Notes under the pieces: model-generated | The model's input: the letters and a program-made list of their open reading frames with translations, nothing else | The model's database searches: none | What the model was told of the DNA's origin: nothing | In this document: positions 45,267 to 54,698 of the stretch, piece by piece | Layout: every line of letters begins with the position of its first letter | How positions within the stretch are numbered: the first letter of the stretch is position 1 | Position numbers and translations under genes: made by a program | Source: Bacteroidales bacterium | GTDB lineage: Bacteria > Bacteroidota > Bacteroidia > Bacteroidales > Muribaculaceae | Direction: 5' to 3' | DNA length: 64,000 bases | Assembly (NCBI GenBank): GCA_900768685.1 | Contig: CAAGDX010000006.1 | Location: 52,923 to 116,922, forward strand

Positions 45267-46031
45267 TCAAATTTCAATTTGCAAGCCATCGTAGGCGAAG
45301 AAGACGTTTTCGGGGAGGAGGCGTGAGGCTTCTGCGTGTGTGCCCATGTGGTGGCTGAGATGAATAAAAAATGTGCGGCGAGGAGCAACTTTTCGTACTA
45401 TCTGCAGGGCGGAATCAAGGTCAAGGTGTGAATGGTGTGGCTCTATGCGTAGGGCGTTGAGGACGAGGGTGTCAATGCCGGAAATTTGGCTGAGTGTTTC
45501 CTCCGGAATGGTTTTGGCATCCGTTATGTATGCCAGTTTGTCGCCTATTTTATAGCCTGTTATGGGTAATGCGGCGTGCATAATTTTGAGAGGCATTATC
45601 TCCAAGCCGAAAAGTGTGAAAGGTGAATACCAATTTATTATTCTTTCGTCAAAATGCGGCACACCCGGGTAGGGATGTTCGGCAAAGCAGTAGGGGATAT
45701 GTTCGTGAAGCTCGTTGGAAACATCCGCAGTGCAATAGAAAGGGAAACCGGAACTTTTGCAGAATGGACGCAAGTCGTCAACGCCGCCAACGTGGTCGTA
45801 GTGGATGTGTGTGATGAGTGCGGCGTCCAAGTTTGCTCGCTGATTATATCGGAGCATCTGAACGTAGAAATCCGGACCGCAGTCTATAATGATATTTTTG
45901 CCGTTATACTCAATGAGAGCGGAAGCACGCAGGCGTTTGTCCTTTGGGTCTGTGGAAGTGCAAACGCGGCATGAGCAGCCGAGTTGCGGCACTCCCGTAG
46001 ATGTACCTGTACCTAAAAAAGTAAATTTCAT
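45267..46031 (-). CDS. Metallo-beta-lactamase-fold hydrolase (PhnP-like)
   Basis: The 254-residue enzyme has the motif THIHYDHVGG with metal ligands, plus IDCGPDF and a later LSHH region (IHLSHHMG). It also has an N-terminal Cys cluster (GCSCRVCTSTDPKD), as in PhnP and related phosphodiesterases. The substrate is uncertain: cyclic ribose phosphate or RNA-like phosphodiester are both plausible. It overlaps the upstream lipoprotein gene by four bases and is the last gene of a three-gene operon. It marks the return of core chromosome after the island. Confidence 0.88.
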   Translation of the reverse strand: MKFTFLGTGTSTGVPQLGCSCRVCTSTDPKDKRLRASALIEYNGKNIIIDCGPDFYVQMLRYNQRANLDAALITHIHYDHVGGVDDLRPFCKSSGFPFYCTADVSNELHEHIPYCFAEHPYPGVPHFDERIINWYSPFTLFGLEIMPLKIMHAALPITGYKIGDKLAYITDAKTIPEETLSQISGIDTLVLNALRIEPHHSHLDLDSALQIVRKVAPRRTFFIHLSHHMGTHAEASRLLPENVFFAYDGLQIEI

Positions 46032-46954
46032 AACCTGTATCTTTTTAGCAGTCCGTCTTCAAAAATGAGGTAAGCACCGTTCTGGTATGTCCACCGCTCG
46101 TAAGTGGAACTGTAAGAGCGACCGTGGTCCACGTCTTTAGGAGTGCCAATGGAGAGACGGCACTCGTCGCGTGTCATATCAAGTCGCAGTTTGCCGTTTT
46201 GGATGGCAAGCCAGTTTTCCGGTGAGATTGCGGGATATTTGAGTTTCGGGTCTGTGATGGAAAAAACAGAGGAGAAAACTCTCTTGGATTCAGACAACCC
46301 GTGAGAAATCAGCACCATAGCTCTGCTCACGGAGTCTGTGAAAATCACAGAGATAGGGTATTCTTCATTCCCCGGCATCACGTCATCAATGTTTACTTTT
46401 ATGAATTTTCGTCCTGTAATGCGTTGTTCGGGCGTGGAGTTCCAGGAAGATGTGAGAATATAATAATCCGCACCTTTAAGCACACTGCGAGACTTCTCAA
46501 TGAGCGATAAATCCACAGTGAACGGCACTTCCACCACGTCTCTTTCCGCCAACTCTGCGTATGGGCGGTCTATCCTGTAGCTGAGCGTGTCTGTGGTATT
46601 GCCTTTTTTGAGGAAAAGGAGAAGGGTGTTCTCCGTGGCAGCAATAGACGTCAACTGTTTATAGCCCTGATACGTGATGGTGTCGCCTTTTTGTGGAATC
46701 ACACTTGCAGGAGAACTACTGAAAATGAGGCTGATACGATTGTTTGTAATAACATATTCTCTGCCTTTCCGCCATTGCGACAGCGGCTCCGGAATCAGCT
46801 GACTGTTTATGCCTGTTTCCGGTGTGTTTTCCGGAGAAGACACTTGCCGCTGAACCTCGGAACTACTGATTTTTGGTGTGCTTTCAATTCCCGTGAAGCA
46901 ACCTGTCAGCAGAAAAGCAGATGCTATTGCGTATGTCCAAAAATGAATTTTCAT
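46028..46954 (-). CDS. Periplasmic lipoprotein of unknown function
   Basis: The 308-residue protein has a lipobox LTGC at residues 16-19. The mature N-terminus lacks the acidic surface-export signal, so it is probably kept in the periplasm. Residues after about 60 are beta-rich, and a C-terminal part (LRLDMTRDECRLSIGTPKDV, YLIFEDGLLKRY) resembles SmpA/BamE-like folds in shape. I do not recognise a specific family. Four-base overlaps link it to the prolyl oligopeptidase before it and the hydrolase after it. Confidence 0.75.
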   Translation of the reverse strand: MKIHFWTYAIASAFLLTGCFTGIESTPKISSSEVQRQVSSPENTPETGINSQLIPEPLSQWRKGREYVITNNRISLIFSSSPASVIPQKGDTITYQGYKQLTSIAATENTLLLFLKKGNTTDTLSYRIDRPYAELAERDVVEVPFTVDLSLIEKSRSVLKGADYYILTSSWNSTPEQRITGRKFIKVNIDDVMPGNEEYPISVIFTDSVSRAMVLISHGLSESKRVFSSVFSITDPKLKYPAISPENWLAIQNGKLRLDMTRDECRLSIGTPKDVDHGRSYSSTYERWTYQNGAYLIFEDGLLKRYRL

Positions 46955-49068
46955 TTACAACAAGGTGTTAACCCCATATTATAAAAGATGAAAGAGTAAA
47001 TGTCTGTATATTCCTCAATTACCTTAGCCACCGGCTTACCTGCACCGTGTCCTGCTTTGGAGTCAATGCGGATGATTTTTGGCTTGTCGCCTGTGTTTGA
47101 TGCTTGGAGCATGGCGGCATATTTGAAAGAGTGAGCCGGCACTACACGGTCGTCATGGTCCGCAGTGGTAACCATAATTGCAGGGTATGGAGTACCGTCG
47201 TTTTTGATATTGTGGAGAGGAGAATATCCGATAAGGTATTCAGCCATTTCTTTTGAGTCTGCTACTGTGCCATAATCCGGAGCCCAGTTCCAGCCGATTG
47301 TAAAGAGGTGATAACGGAGCATGTCCATCACTCCCACACGCGGAATTGCTACGCCAAACAGTTCCGGACGCATATTCACAACCGCACCTATGAGCAAACC
47401 ACCGTTGCTGCCACCTTCAATAGCTAATTTTTCCGGTTTTGTCCAGCCGTTGTGGATGAGGTATTCCGCGGCTGCAATAAAATCGTTGAAAACGTTCAGT
47501 TTATTCAGTTTTGTGCCTTGCTGATGCCATTCTTCGCCGTATTCAAGTCCGCCGCGGAGGTTTGCCTGTGCATATACGCCTCCGTTTTCCAGCCAGAGTA
47601 CGCGGTATGATGAAAAACCGGGGTTCAGTGATACTCCAAAACCACCGTAACCATAGAGGTAAACTGGGTTGTTGCCGTCAAGTTTCAGTCCTTTTTTGTA
47701 TGTGAGGGACATAGGTACTTTTGTGCCGTCTGCAGAAGTGTAAAATACTTGTTCCGTCACGTAATCTTCCGGATTAAATCCTTCTATTTCCGGTGATTCG
47801 TAAAGAGTGCTTGTGTCTGTAGCCGGGTCATAGCGGAAAACGGAAGTAGGGTAATTGAAAGATGTGTAATTGTAGAACACTTCCGGGTGTTTTCGTGAAG
47901 TGGAGAAACCTACACTACCAATTCCCGGGAATGTTACTTTGCCGAGTTTTGTTCCTGCATAGTCGTATATATAAGAATGTGTTGCCGCATCTTCACCGTA
48001 AGAAACTATTATTTTGTCCGGAGTTAAATTTACGGATTCCAGTACTCCTTTTTGTTCCGGAATAAATACTGTTGCATTACTCATATCATCAATATCACAC
48101 ACCATGATTTGTCCTTTCGGAGCACCTTTCGTGGTGGTGTAATACATCTTGTTGCCGATAATGTCTATAACACCTATTTCGTAGTTTTGCGTTTCTTCAA
48201 TCGCTTGCCATTCAGCATTTTCTTTGTCAAGACGCTTTGCCAAAATCGCATTTCCGGTACCTTCGCCGGCAACGTAAAGGAAGATTACTTTTTCTTCATC
48301 GTCAACAGACACGCTGTGGAATCTGTAAGGATGTTCGGGGTCAGTGAAATAAAGTTTGTCTTCGCTTTGCGGAGTGCCTAATTTATGGTAATACACTCTG
48401 TGATTGAGGTTTATTTCAGAAAATTCTTTTTCACCGCTTTGAATTTCGTATGCACTGTAGAAAAATCCGTCTTTATACCATGCCGCACCGGAAAATTTTG
48501 CACGTTCTATGTGGTCCGGAAGCAGTTCACGTGTTTTAGTGTCCATAACGTATATTTCCTCCCAGTCTGACCCGCTGCGAGAAACGGTGTAAGCTGTGTA
48601 TTTGCCGTCTTTTGACTGATATGTGCCCTTCAGTGCCACCGTGCCGTCGTCTGAGAGCAGGTTAGGGTCTAAAAACACTTCCGCTTCTGCGTCAAGACCG
48701 GCTTTTCTATATAAAACGTATTGATTTTTAAGTCCGTCATTCTTAAAGAAATAAAAATTTCCGTCTTTACTCCGCCATGGAATCCCCACTTTGGCATAGT
48801 TTGTAAGTTGCGTAAGTCTTTCTTTCACCTTGCAGCGGAAAGGAATCTGCGAGAGATAGTTTTGAGTTACTTCATTCTCCGCTTTCACCCAGTCTGCCGT
48901 AATTTGGCAGGTGTCATTTTCCAGGGGGCGGTATGGGTCTTGTACTGAGATGCCGAAGTATTCGTCTGTCACTTGTGCTTTAGGAGCATCAGGATATTGC
49001 AGATTTTGTGCAAAAATGTTTGTGGCAATACACATTGCTGATATTGTTAGTAAAATTTTGTCTGTCAT
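46951..49068 (-). CDS. Prolyl oligopeptidase (S9A)
   Basis: The 705-residue protein has a signal peptide (NIFAQ, about residue 20), a seven-bladed propeller (about 80-420) and a hydrolase domain. Catalytic residues appear in GGSNGG (S554), DHDDRVVP (Asp) and KAGHGAGKP (His). It cleaves after proline in short peptides, in the periplasm. It heads the operon with the lipoprotein and the metallo-hydrolase. A TACCTTTG promoter box lies about 25 bases upstream. Confidence 0.93.
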   Translation of the reverse strand: MTDKILLTISAMCIATNIFAQNLQYPDAPKAQVTDEYFGISVQDPYRPLENDTCQITADWVKAENEVTQNYLSQIPFRCKVKERLTQLTNYAKVGIPWRSKDGNFYFFKNDGLKNQYVLYRKAGLDAEAEVFLDPNLLSDDGTVALKGTYQSKDGKYTAYTVSRSGSDWEEIYVMDTKTRELLPDHIERAKFSGAAWYKDGFFYSAYEIQSGEKEFSEINLNHRVYYHKLGTPQSEDKLYFTDPEHPYRFHSVSVDDEEKVIFLYVAGEGTGNAILAKRLDKENAEWQAIEETQNYEIGVIDIIGNKMYYTTTKGAPKGQIMVCDIDDMSNATVFIPEQKGVLESVNLTPDKIIVSYGEDAATHSYIYDYAGTKLGKVTFPGIGSVGFSTSRKHPEVFYNYTSFNYPTSVFRYDPATDTSTLYESPEIEGFNPEDYVTEQVFYTSADGTKVPMSLTYKKGLKLDGNNPVYLYGYGGFGVSLNPGFSSYRVLWLENGGVYAQANLRGGLEYGEEWHQQGTKLNKLNVFNDFIAAAEYLIHNGWTKPEKLAIEGGSNGGLLIGAVVNMRPELFGVAIPRVGVMDMLRYHLFTIGWNWAPDYGTVADSKEMAEYLIGYSPLHNIKNDGTPYPAIMVTTADHDDRVVPAHSFKYAAMLQASNTGDKPKIIRIDSKAGHGAGKPVAKVIEEYTDIYSFIFYNMGLTPCCK

Positions 49069-49091
49069 AATGTATATTTTAAATAGTTTCG

Positions 49092-49099
49092 CAAAGGTA
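49092..49099 (-). promoter_or_regulatory. -7 box for the prolyl oligopeptidase operon
   Basis: TACCTTTG on the minus strand, 24 bases before the ATG. It is divergent from the box at 49231. No -33 TTTG is evident. Confidence 0.55.
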
Positions 49100-49230
49100 A
49101 TAATTTTTGCTTAAAGATTTTCTGGTGTAGTAAATAGTGTGACAGTTTTGTTACAATTAAAAAATGTTAATAACGCATAATAATTATGAAATTTTTATAT
49201 TTTCTTTACAAAGATTCAAAATAAATAGTG

Positions 49231-49238
49231 TATATTTG
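49231..49238 (+). promoter_or_regulatory. -7 box for the TolB-like / amidase genes
   Basis: TATATTTG matches TAnnTTTG, giving a leader of about 75 bases before the ATG at 49320. Confidence 0.5.
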
Positions 49239-49319
49239 CGATGTCTTACATATTTTATAAAAAATTGTAACAAACCTTAAGGAAATACTAACTTATATTT
49301 AACTAATAACTATACACTT

Positions 49320-50285
49320 ATGAAGAAAACCCTTTTATTTGTAGGAGTATTGTTGCTTTCACAGGGCTTGTTTGCACAGGACCTCAAGCAAGGTACACTC
49401 TCAAATGTGAAAAGGCTTACCACAGGTACGGAAAAGTTTGAAAATCCGAGGTGGTCGCCTGATGGAAGTATGATTGCTTTCACAAACTTTGGTTACGACG
49501 GACTTTATGTCATGAACAGTGACGGTACTTCTAAATCTAAAATCTCCGAACGTTCCGGTATCGGCTACATGTATCAGTGGAGTGCAGACAGCGAAGAAAT
49601 TCTTGTTCGTGACACTCGCTGGGAAGGTGGCGAAACAGGTGCAGGAGACAGACATCATGCCATTTTTGCTGTGGATTTGAATGCAAATGAAGTGAAACTC
49701 ACGGAAGACGCTCCGTATATGCAGCCGGCTTCTTGGAGATACTCTGCAACTGGTGAAAAACTCATTGCTGCTCCGGATGCTAAGGTTACTATTAAAAGAG
49801 GTCAGCTCAAACCTATAGCTCAAAAGAGACTTAAAGCCGTTCTTGCACAGCCTGCAGGAAAAGTTAGTTTTATCGCTAATGGTGAAGAACTTATCCGTGT
49901 TGATGCAGATGGCAGCACACATCAGATTTCAGACAAAGATGCTTTCTGCCCTGTTCTTTCACCGGACGGCAAGAAGGTTGCTTACAATGAAATTGACAAC
50001 GTTGTTGTTATGAACATTGACGGTACAGGTAAGAAAATTATCGGTGTCGGATTCAATCCTTCTTGGGTAAACAACAGCCAGATTGTATTTGAAAAAACCA
50101 CTGATGACGGTCACACATACCTCAGCGGTGAACTTTACATGGCAAATATCAATACAGGTGCTGTTCGCCAGCTCACATCCACTACTAATATGATAGAAAT
50201 GAACCCGTGCGTTTCACCTGACGGTTCACAAGTAGTGTTCAGTTCATTCACAGACGGTCAGATTTACGTTGCTGACCTCAAATAA
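49320..50285 (+). CDS. TolB-like PD40 beta-propeller protein, secreted
   Basis: The 321-residue protein has a signal peptide (GLFAQ, about residue 20) followed by a six-bladed propeller of PD40/TolB type, with repeats such as NPRWSPDGSMIAF, LSPDGKKVAY and CVSPDGSQVVF. It is shorter than true TolB and lacks its N-terminal domain. The amidase gene follows after 25 bases, so they are probably co-transcribed. A binding or scaffolding role in the periplasm is likely; the partner is unknown. Confidence 0.85.
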   Translation: MKKTLLFVGVLLLSQGLFAQDLKQGTLSNVKRLTTGTEKFENPRWSPDGSMIAFTNFGYDGLYVMNSDGTSKSKISERSGIGYMYQWSADSEEILVRDTRWEGGETGAGDRHHAIFAVDLNANEVKLTEDAPYMQPASWRYSATGEKLIAAPDAKVTIKRGQLKPIAQKRLKAVLAQPAGKVSFIANGEELIRVDADGSTHQISDKDAFCPVLSPDGKKVAYNEIDNVVVMNIDGTGKKIIGVGFNPSWVNNSQIVFEKTTDDGHTYLSGELYMANINTGAVRQLTSTTNMIEMNPCVSPDGSQVVFSSFTDGQIYVADLK

Positions 50286-50310
50286 TGTATAATCACAAAA
50301 ACCAAAAATT

Positions 50311-53300
50311 ATGAAAAAAATAGCTTCTTTACTTATGGTAGCGTTGGTGGCTGTGATTATGCCATTGACAGCTTCTGCATGGGGTAACCACCTTATTGGT
50401 CTTGACCCCGGTCACGGCGGTTCAGACCCGGGAGCTTCCGGTCCTTCCGCTCCTCACGAAGCAACACTTTGTCTCCGCTGTGCAACTCAAGTTCGCGACT
50501 GGATTACCGGTCAAATGGGCGGTAGATGTAATATGACACGTACAACAAACGCTACTGTTTCCCTTTCCGCACGTCGTTCTTACTCTATTTCTTGGGACCC
50601 ATGGGTGTTCTGTTCTTTCCACTTGAACGCATTCAACGGTTCTGCTCACGGTACTGAAACTTGGTACTATTGGAGTGCCGGTAACAGCTATAACCTCGCT
50701 AAATACGTTCATGCAGACCTCGTAAGCCTCCTCGGACGTACAAACCGCGGTATAAAGCAAAACGGTTGGACCGTTATCACAGGTACTTCTTCAGTTCCTG
50801 CTATCCTTACTGAGGCTCTCTTCGTAGATAACAGCACTGAGTGGGGTATGATTAACGATAACAGCAAGGAAGGTTTCAAAAACTGGGCTCGTGCTCACAT
50901 CTATGGTTTCTATGATTACCTCCACGGCATCCATGGTATGAGCGGTGACCCGCGTAGCAAGAGCGCTATCAGCGGTAGCGGTACTACAACTCCGACTCCG
51001 ACTCCGACTCCTTCTCTCACAGTTTCTACAACAAGCCTTCATTTTGAATGTTACAAAGGTGAACACCCGACACTTGAATTTACTGTAAAGGGTGCAAACC
51101 TCACAAGTGACATCCTTGTTAAATCCAAGACACCCGGTCGCTTCACATGTAACGGTGTTACTACTAGTGATGGTGCAAACCTTGGAAAAACAGGTGGTAC
51201 GGTTAAAGTACAATTCAATAATACCGAAACTGTTGGTACTTACGAAGAAGGTGGTACTGCCGTATCCTATAATTTCGGTTGTAAAGTAACTTCCGGTAGC
51301 ATTACTAAAGAAGTTAAATTCACTGCAGTAGTTAAGGCTCCGCCTCTGAATAACCTTGCAGAAAAATGGAACTTCTCTGAAAAACGCGGCAACGCTACTG
51401 CAAAAGGTTACGATGCAACTAAGATACGTAACTTCTGCTATCAGAATGGTAAACTTTACTGCGTATATAACCACAGCGATATCCTCGTGCTCAATGCACA
51501 GACCGGTGAAAGCCTCGGCTTCCTCAATAAGGGTAGCATTGTAAGCGGTGGTACATTAACATTTTGCGACGTTAAGGCATATCAAGGTCACATTGTTGCA
51601 TGTAACCTTGCGGGCACTGCGGATCAAGAACTTCGTTTCTATGCATGGGATAATGACCAAAAAGAGCCTTATTTGCTCTTCAATACTACAGATTTCCAAG
51701 GTGCAACTCGTTTAGGAGACTGCATTGAATTGTCAGGTACTTGGGATTCAGACCTCTACTTGGCACTTGGTAATGACAACGGTACTGATACAAAGATTAT
51801 CGAATATCGTCGCCAGAATGGAGCATGGAGTGCAACTAACGTAAGGGTTACTACAGACGGTTCTTCTCATTTGAGCACACAAGGAACAACTCGTGTCTAT
51901 AAACAGCCGGGTAACGGTTGGTGGATTGACGGTAAGGACAGCTATCCAACATGGTGTACTTACGATTCTGCATCAGGTACAGCTAAGAAATCAACATTTG
52001 TGGATACCGGTGAAAGCTGGGGCTCAAGCCACCACGAATTCAACTGGGGTGGTCAGAAATATTCCGCAAACATCATATTTAATGGTAAGGAATACAATGC
52101 AGATGGTACTATGAAAAATGAAGCGAACTATAAGGGCGCACGCGTTCGTCTCATTATGGACCTCACAGGTGACTTCACTCGTATGCAGCAAGTAGGCGAC
52201 TTCCCAGGCGATGGTCTTGGTGATGTTTCCAGAAATACAAATGCTACTGCCGACGCAATTGTGAATACAGACGGCTCAAAATACATTGAAGTTTGGGTTT
52301 ACTCAACAACTCACGGTATTGCATACTATAGCTATGGTGATGTGCCGACACACGAAGTAATTCCTATCGTTCCTTCTTCTCCAAAAATGTCTGTTCCTTC
52401 TTCAACATTGGCATTTGAAACTATGAAGGATTCAAGCGTAAGCAAGTCACTTTCCGTAAATGCTGTTGCTCTTACAGGTGATGTTACTCTCGCACTCTCC
52501 GGAGCAAACGCTGAATACTTCTCACTTTCTACAAGCACTCTCACTAAAGACGGTGGCAGCGTGAATATCACATACGCTCCTAAGGCTGTAGGTTCACACA
52601 CCGCTACTCTCACCCTCTCTTCCGAAGGTGCAGACAATGTTACTGTAACTCTCAATGGTACAAGCAACAATCCAACTTACTTCGATGATAATATCACGGA
52701 ACTCACTCAAGTTTGGACAAATACTTCTTGGGCAAATTCAGCAAATCCATACATTCGCAGTATAGCATTCAAAGACGGAAAGATTTATGCTGTCGTGGGC
52801 AAACCTTGGGGTTCTTGCGAAGTTAAAATTCTTGATGCTTACACCGGTGCAGAAAAAGGCAACCTTGATATTACAGGCGTTTCCGGTGGTACATGTACTA
52901 TCTCAGGAATTGTTGCTGTTGGTGGCAAAATCTTTGCTTCAAACACCGCCACAAGCGGTCAAGTGTTCCGCATCTATCGTTGGGACAGCGACACTTCAGC
53001 ACCTGCCGTAGCACTTGAACTTGCTGCAAGCGCTCACTGTTCAAATGCAATGGGTAACCAGATTTCTTACACCGGTGACCTCAACAGCGGACGCATTTGG
53101 ACTTCAGACCAAGGCACTAATAATCTCATTTACTTCAACGTAAGTGGCGGCAATATTGATAGCACTGTAAATAAACTTGCACTTTATAAAGCAGACGGCA
53201 GCACTGCCTTTACAGTTGGTGACGGCCGCGGTTCTGCAGCAGTTCAAGATGCAGGAAACGGCAAAATTTACGTTGCAAGTAAAGATGGTTATCCTGCACT

Positions 53301-53910
53301 CTTCGGCTCAGACGGAAAGATGATAGAACAAATGCAGGCAAACACTTGTGGAAACAACGGTTACGGTGCTGCAATTAATGTATTTAACTTTGGTTCAAAG
53401 AAATACGCACTTGCAGGAACATACTCGGTTGCTGGCAAAACGCAGGGTGGTCAGTTCACACTCTCTAACGTGACTAACGGATTTGCCGCAGCAGAAACTG
53501 CTATCGCATCTTATCCTTCAGTAGGTTTAAGTGAAGCCTCTATAAATGACCAGCGTAACCAAAACATCATTGTTCAGAAACGCAATGACAATCAAGTTCT
53601 GGATGTATGGTTCTCAAGTGCAATCCAAGGTCTCGGCTACTGGACATACAATGGTGTGAAAGGCTCTGATGCTGTAGAAGGTATTGAAGATGAAGTTGCA
53701 GCACAGTTCGGCATCATTGCAGATGCAAACACTCTTGCAGTGGTTGGCGTAGAAGCAGCTGAAATCGAACTTTACAATGCAGCAGGTGTTCTCGTAGCAC
53801 GCAATGCAGGTTCACAAACCATCAATGTTGCAACTCTCAGCGGTCTTTACATCGTGAAAGTTGTTGACGCAGAAGGTAAAGTAAACGCAGCAAAAGTAGT
53901 TCTTAAATAA
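50311..53910 (+). CDS. Secreted N-acetylmuramoyl-L-alanine amidase with T9SS sorting domain
   Basis: The 1199-residue protein has a signal peptide (LTASAWG), then an Amidase_3 domain (about 25-215) with zinc ligands H35 (DPGHGG), E50 (PHE) and H104 (CSFHLNAF) and catalytic E168 (LTEALF). After a TPTPTPTP linker come an Ig-like domain (about 232-345), a propeller-like module (about 350-685), a second Ig-like domain (about 690-785), another propeller-like module and a type A sorting domain ending KVNAAKVVLK. It should cut the amide between peptidoglycan sugar and peptide after export by T9SS, so its targets are more likely foreign cell walls or shed murein than its own sacculus. Confidence 0.9.
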   Translation: MKKIASLLMVALVAVIMPLTASAWGNHLIGLDPGHGGSDPGASGPSAPHEATLCLRCATQVRDWITGQMGGRCNMTRTTNATVSLSARRSYSISWDPWVFCSFHLNAFNGSAHGTETWYYWSAGNSYNLAKYVHADLVSLLGRTNRGIKQNGWTVITGTSSVPAILTEALFVDNSTEWGMINDNSKEGFKNWARAHIYGFYDYLHGIHGMSGDPRSKSAISGSGTTTPTPTPTPSLTVSTTSLHFECYKGEHPTLEFTVKGANLTSDILVKSKTPGRFTCNGVTTSDGANLGKTGGTVKVQFNNTETVGTYEEGGTAVSYNFGCKVTSGSITKEVKFTAVVKAPPLNNLAEKWNFSEKRGNATAKGYDATKIRNFCYQNGKLYCVYNHSDILVLNAQTGESLGFLNKGSIVSGGTLTFCDVKAYQGHIVACNLAGTADQELRFYAWDNDQKEPYLLFNTTDFQGATRLGDCIELSGTWDSDLYLALGNDNGTDTKIIEYRRQNGAWSATNVRVTTDGSSHLSTQGTTRVYKQPGNGWWIDGKDSYPTWCTYDSASGTAKKSTFVDTGESWGSSHHEFNWGGQKYSANIIFNGKEYNADGTMKNEANYKGARVRLIMDLTGDFTRMQQVGDFPGDGLGDVSRNTNATADAIVNTDGSKYIEVWVYSTTHGIAYYSYGDVPTHEVIPIVPSSPKMSVPSSTLAFETMKDSSVSKSLSVNAVALTGDVTLALSGANAEYFSLSTSTLTKDGGSVNITYAPKAVGSHTATLTLSSEGADNVTVTLNGTSNNPTYFDDNITELTQVWTNTSWANSANPYIRSIAFKDGKIYAVVGKPWGSCEVKILDAYTGAEKGNLDITGVSGGTCTISGIVAVGGKIFASNTATSGQVFRIYRWDSDTSAPAVALELAASAHCSNAMGNQISYTGDLNSGRIWTSDQGTNNLIYFNVSGGNIDSTVNKLALYKADGSTAFTVGDGRGSAAVQDAGNGKIYVASKDGYPALFGSDGKMIEQMQANTCGNNGYGAAINVFNFGSKKYALAGTYSVAGKTQGGQFTLSNVTNGFAAAETAIASYPSVGLSEASINDQRNQNIIVQKRNDNQVLDVWFSSAIQGLGYWTYNGVKGSDAVEGIEDEVAAQFGIIADANTLAVVGVEAAEIELYNAAGVLVARNAGSQTINVATLSGLYIVKVVDAEGKVNAAKVVLK

Positions 53911-53931
53911 GATACATTTTAATCCTCTTAG

Positions 53932-53973
53932 TTACAGGGTTCCACCCAAAAGGTGGAATCCTGTAATTTTTTT
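53932..53973 (+). terminator. Terminator of the TolB-like/amidase unit
   Basis: A stem of TTACAGGGTTCCACC and its near complement around AAAA, then seven Ts, 21 bases after the amidase stop. Confidence 0.92.
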
Positions 53974-54052
53974 ATGCTGTATCATCTTATTGTGAAGATT
54001 AATGATAAGACCTACAAAATAGTTATCTGATAAATCCGAATGTGTTTATTTG

Positions 54053-54096
54053 CTGTCCGGTAAATCATCGTTGGTGGTTTATCGGACAGTTTTTTT
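54053..54096 (+). terminator. Second terminator downstream
   Basis: CTGTCCGGTAAA pairs with TTTATCGGACAG (one wobble) and is followed by seven Ts, plus strand. It lies 80 bases after the first terminator, with no gene between; it may back up the first or end a short RNA. Confidence 0.7.
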
Positions 54097-54108
54097 ACTA
54101 CATAAATA

Positions 54109-54136
54109 AAGGTCAGAAACAAGTGTTTCCAACCTT
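54109..54136 (-). terminator. Terminator of the prmA-side operon
   Basis: On the minus strand AAGGT and GAAAC pair with GTTTC and ACCTT around ACTT, followed by TTATTT. It lies 25 bases past the OM protein stop. Confidence 0.6.
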
Positions 54137-54160
54137 CAAAATATTGAGAATTTGTGATAT

Positions 54161-54688
54161 CTAAAATGAAATACCAAGCCTGAGGGTGGCAAAATGGAGG
54201 TCTTTGAATGTGTGAAGCGTTTCACCGTCATTAAAATTGGAGCGAGTGATGAGCGTGTAACCTAATGAAAGGTGAGACTTGAATTTACTGCCGTTTGCGA
54301 GCGAAAGACCGATAGCGGGAGAGAAATATAGTCCTGTTTGTGATTTAATGTCGTAAATTTCATTAAATGAAACACCTGCACGGATATCTGCAAAAATTTT
54401 CCGTGGTTGCGGCATGAATGATGTACGCATAATTGCGTAAACAGGAATGCTACGACTGCTGTTGCCGGTCATGATATTTATTTCGCTACCAACGCCCAAA
54501 AGACGGAAATAATTGTTTTTTAAGCCGAATTGAGCACTGAAATTGAGATTAGTCATTTCTTCGCCGGACATATCTATGGAACTACCAAGGTCAATACCCC
54601 ATGTGAAACGAGAAGTGTCTGTTTTTTCTTGTGCGTGCATTGTCATTCCTGACAATAACAGCATTACGGAGATAATTAACTTTTTCAT
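54161..54688 (-). CDS. Small outer-membrane beta-barrel protein
   Basis: The 175-residue protein has a signal peptide (TMHAQ, about residue 20), eight or so amphipathic strands and a terminal aromatic (LRLGISF). This is the pattern of an eight-stranded OmpA/OmpX-type or PorT-like barrel. Function unknown. It follows prmA by 10 bases and probably ends that operon. Confidence 0.75.
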   Translation of the reverse strand: MKKLIISVMLLLSGMTMHAQEKTDTSRFTWGIDLGSSIDMSGEEMTNLNFSAQFGLKNNYFRLLGVGSEINIMTGNSSRSIPVYAIMRTSFMPQPRKIFADIRAGVSFNEIYDIKSQTGLYFSPAIGLSLANGSKFKSHLSLGYTLITRSNFNDGETLHTFKDLHFATLRLGISF

Positions 54689-54698
54689 AACTTTTTCA

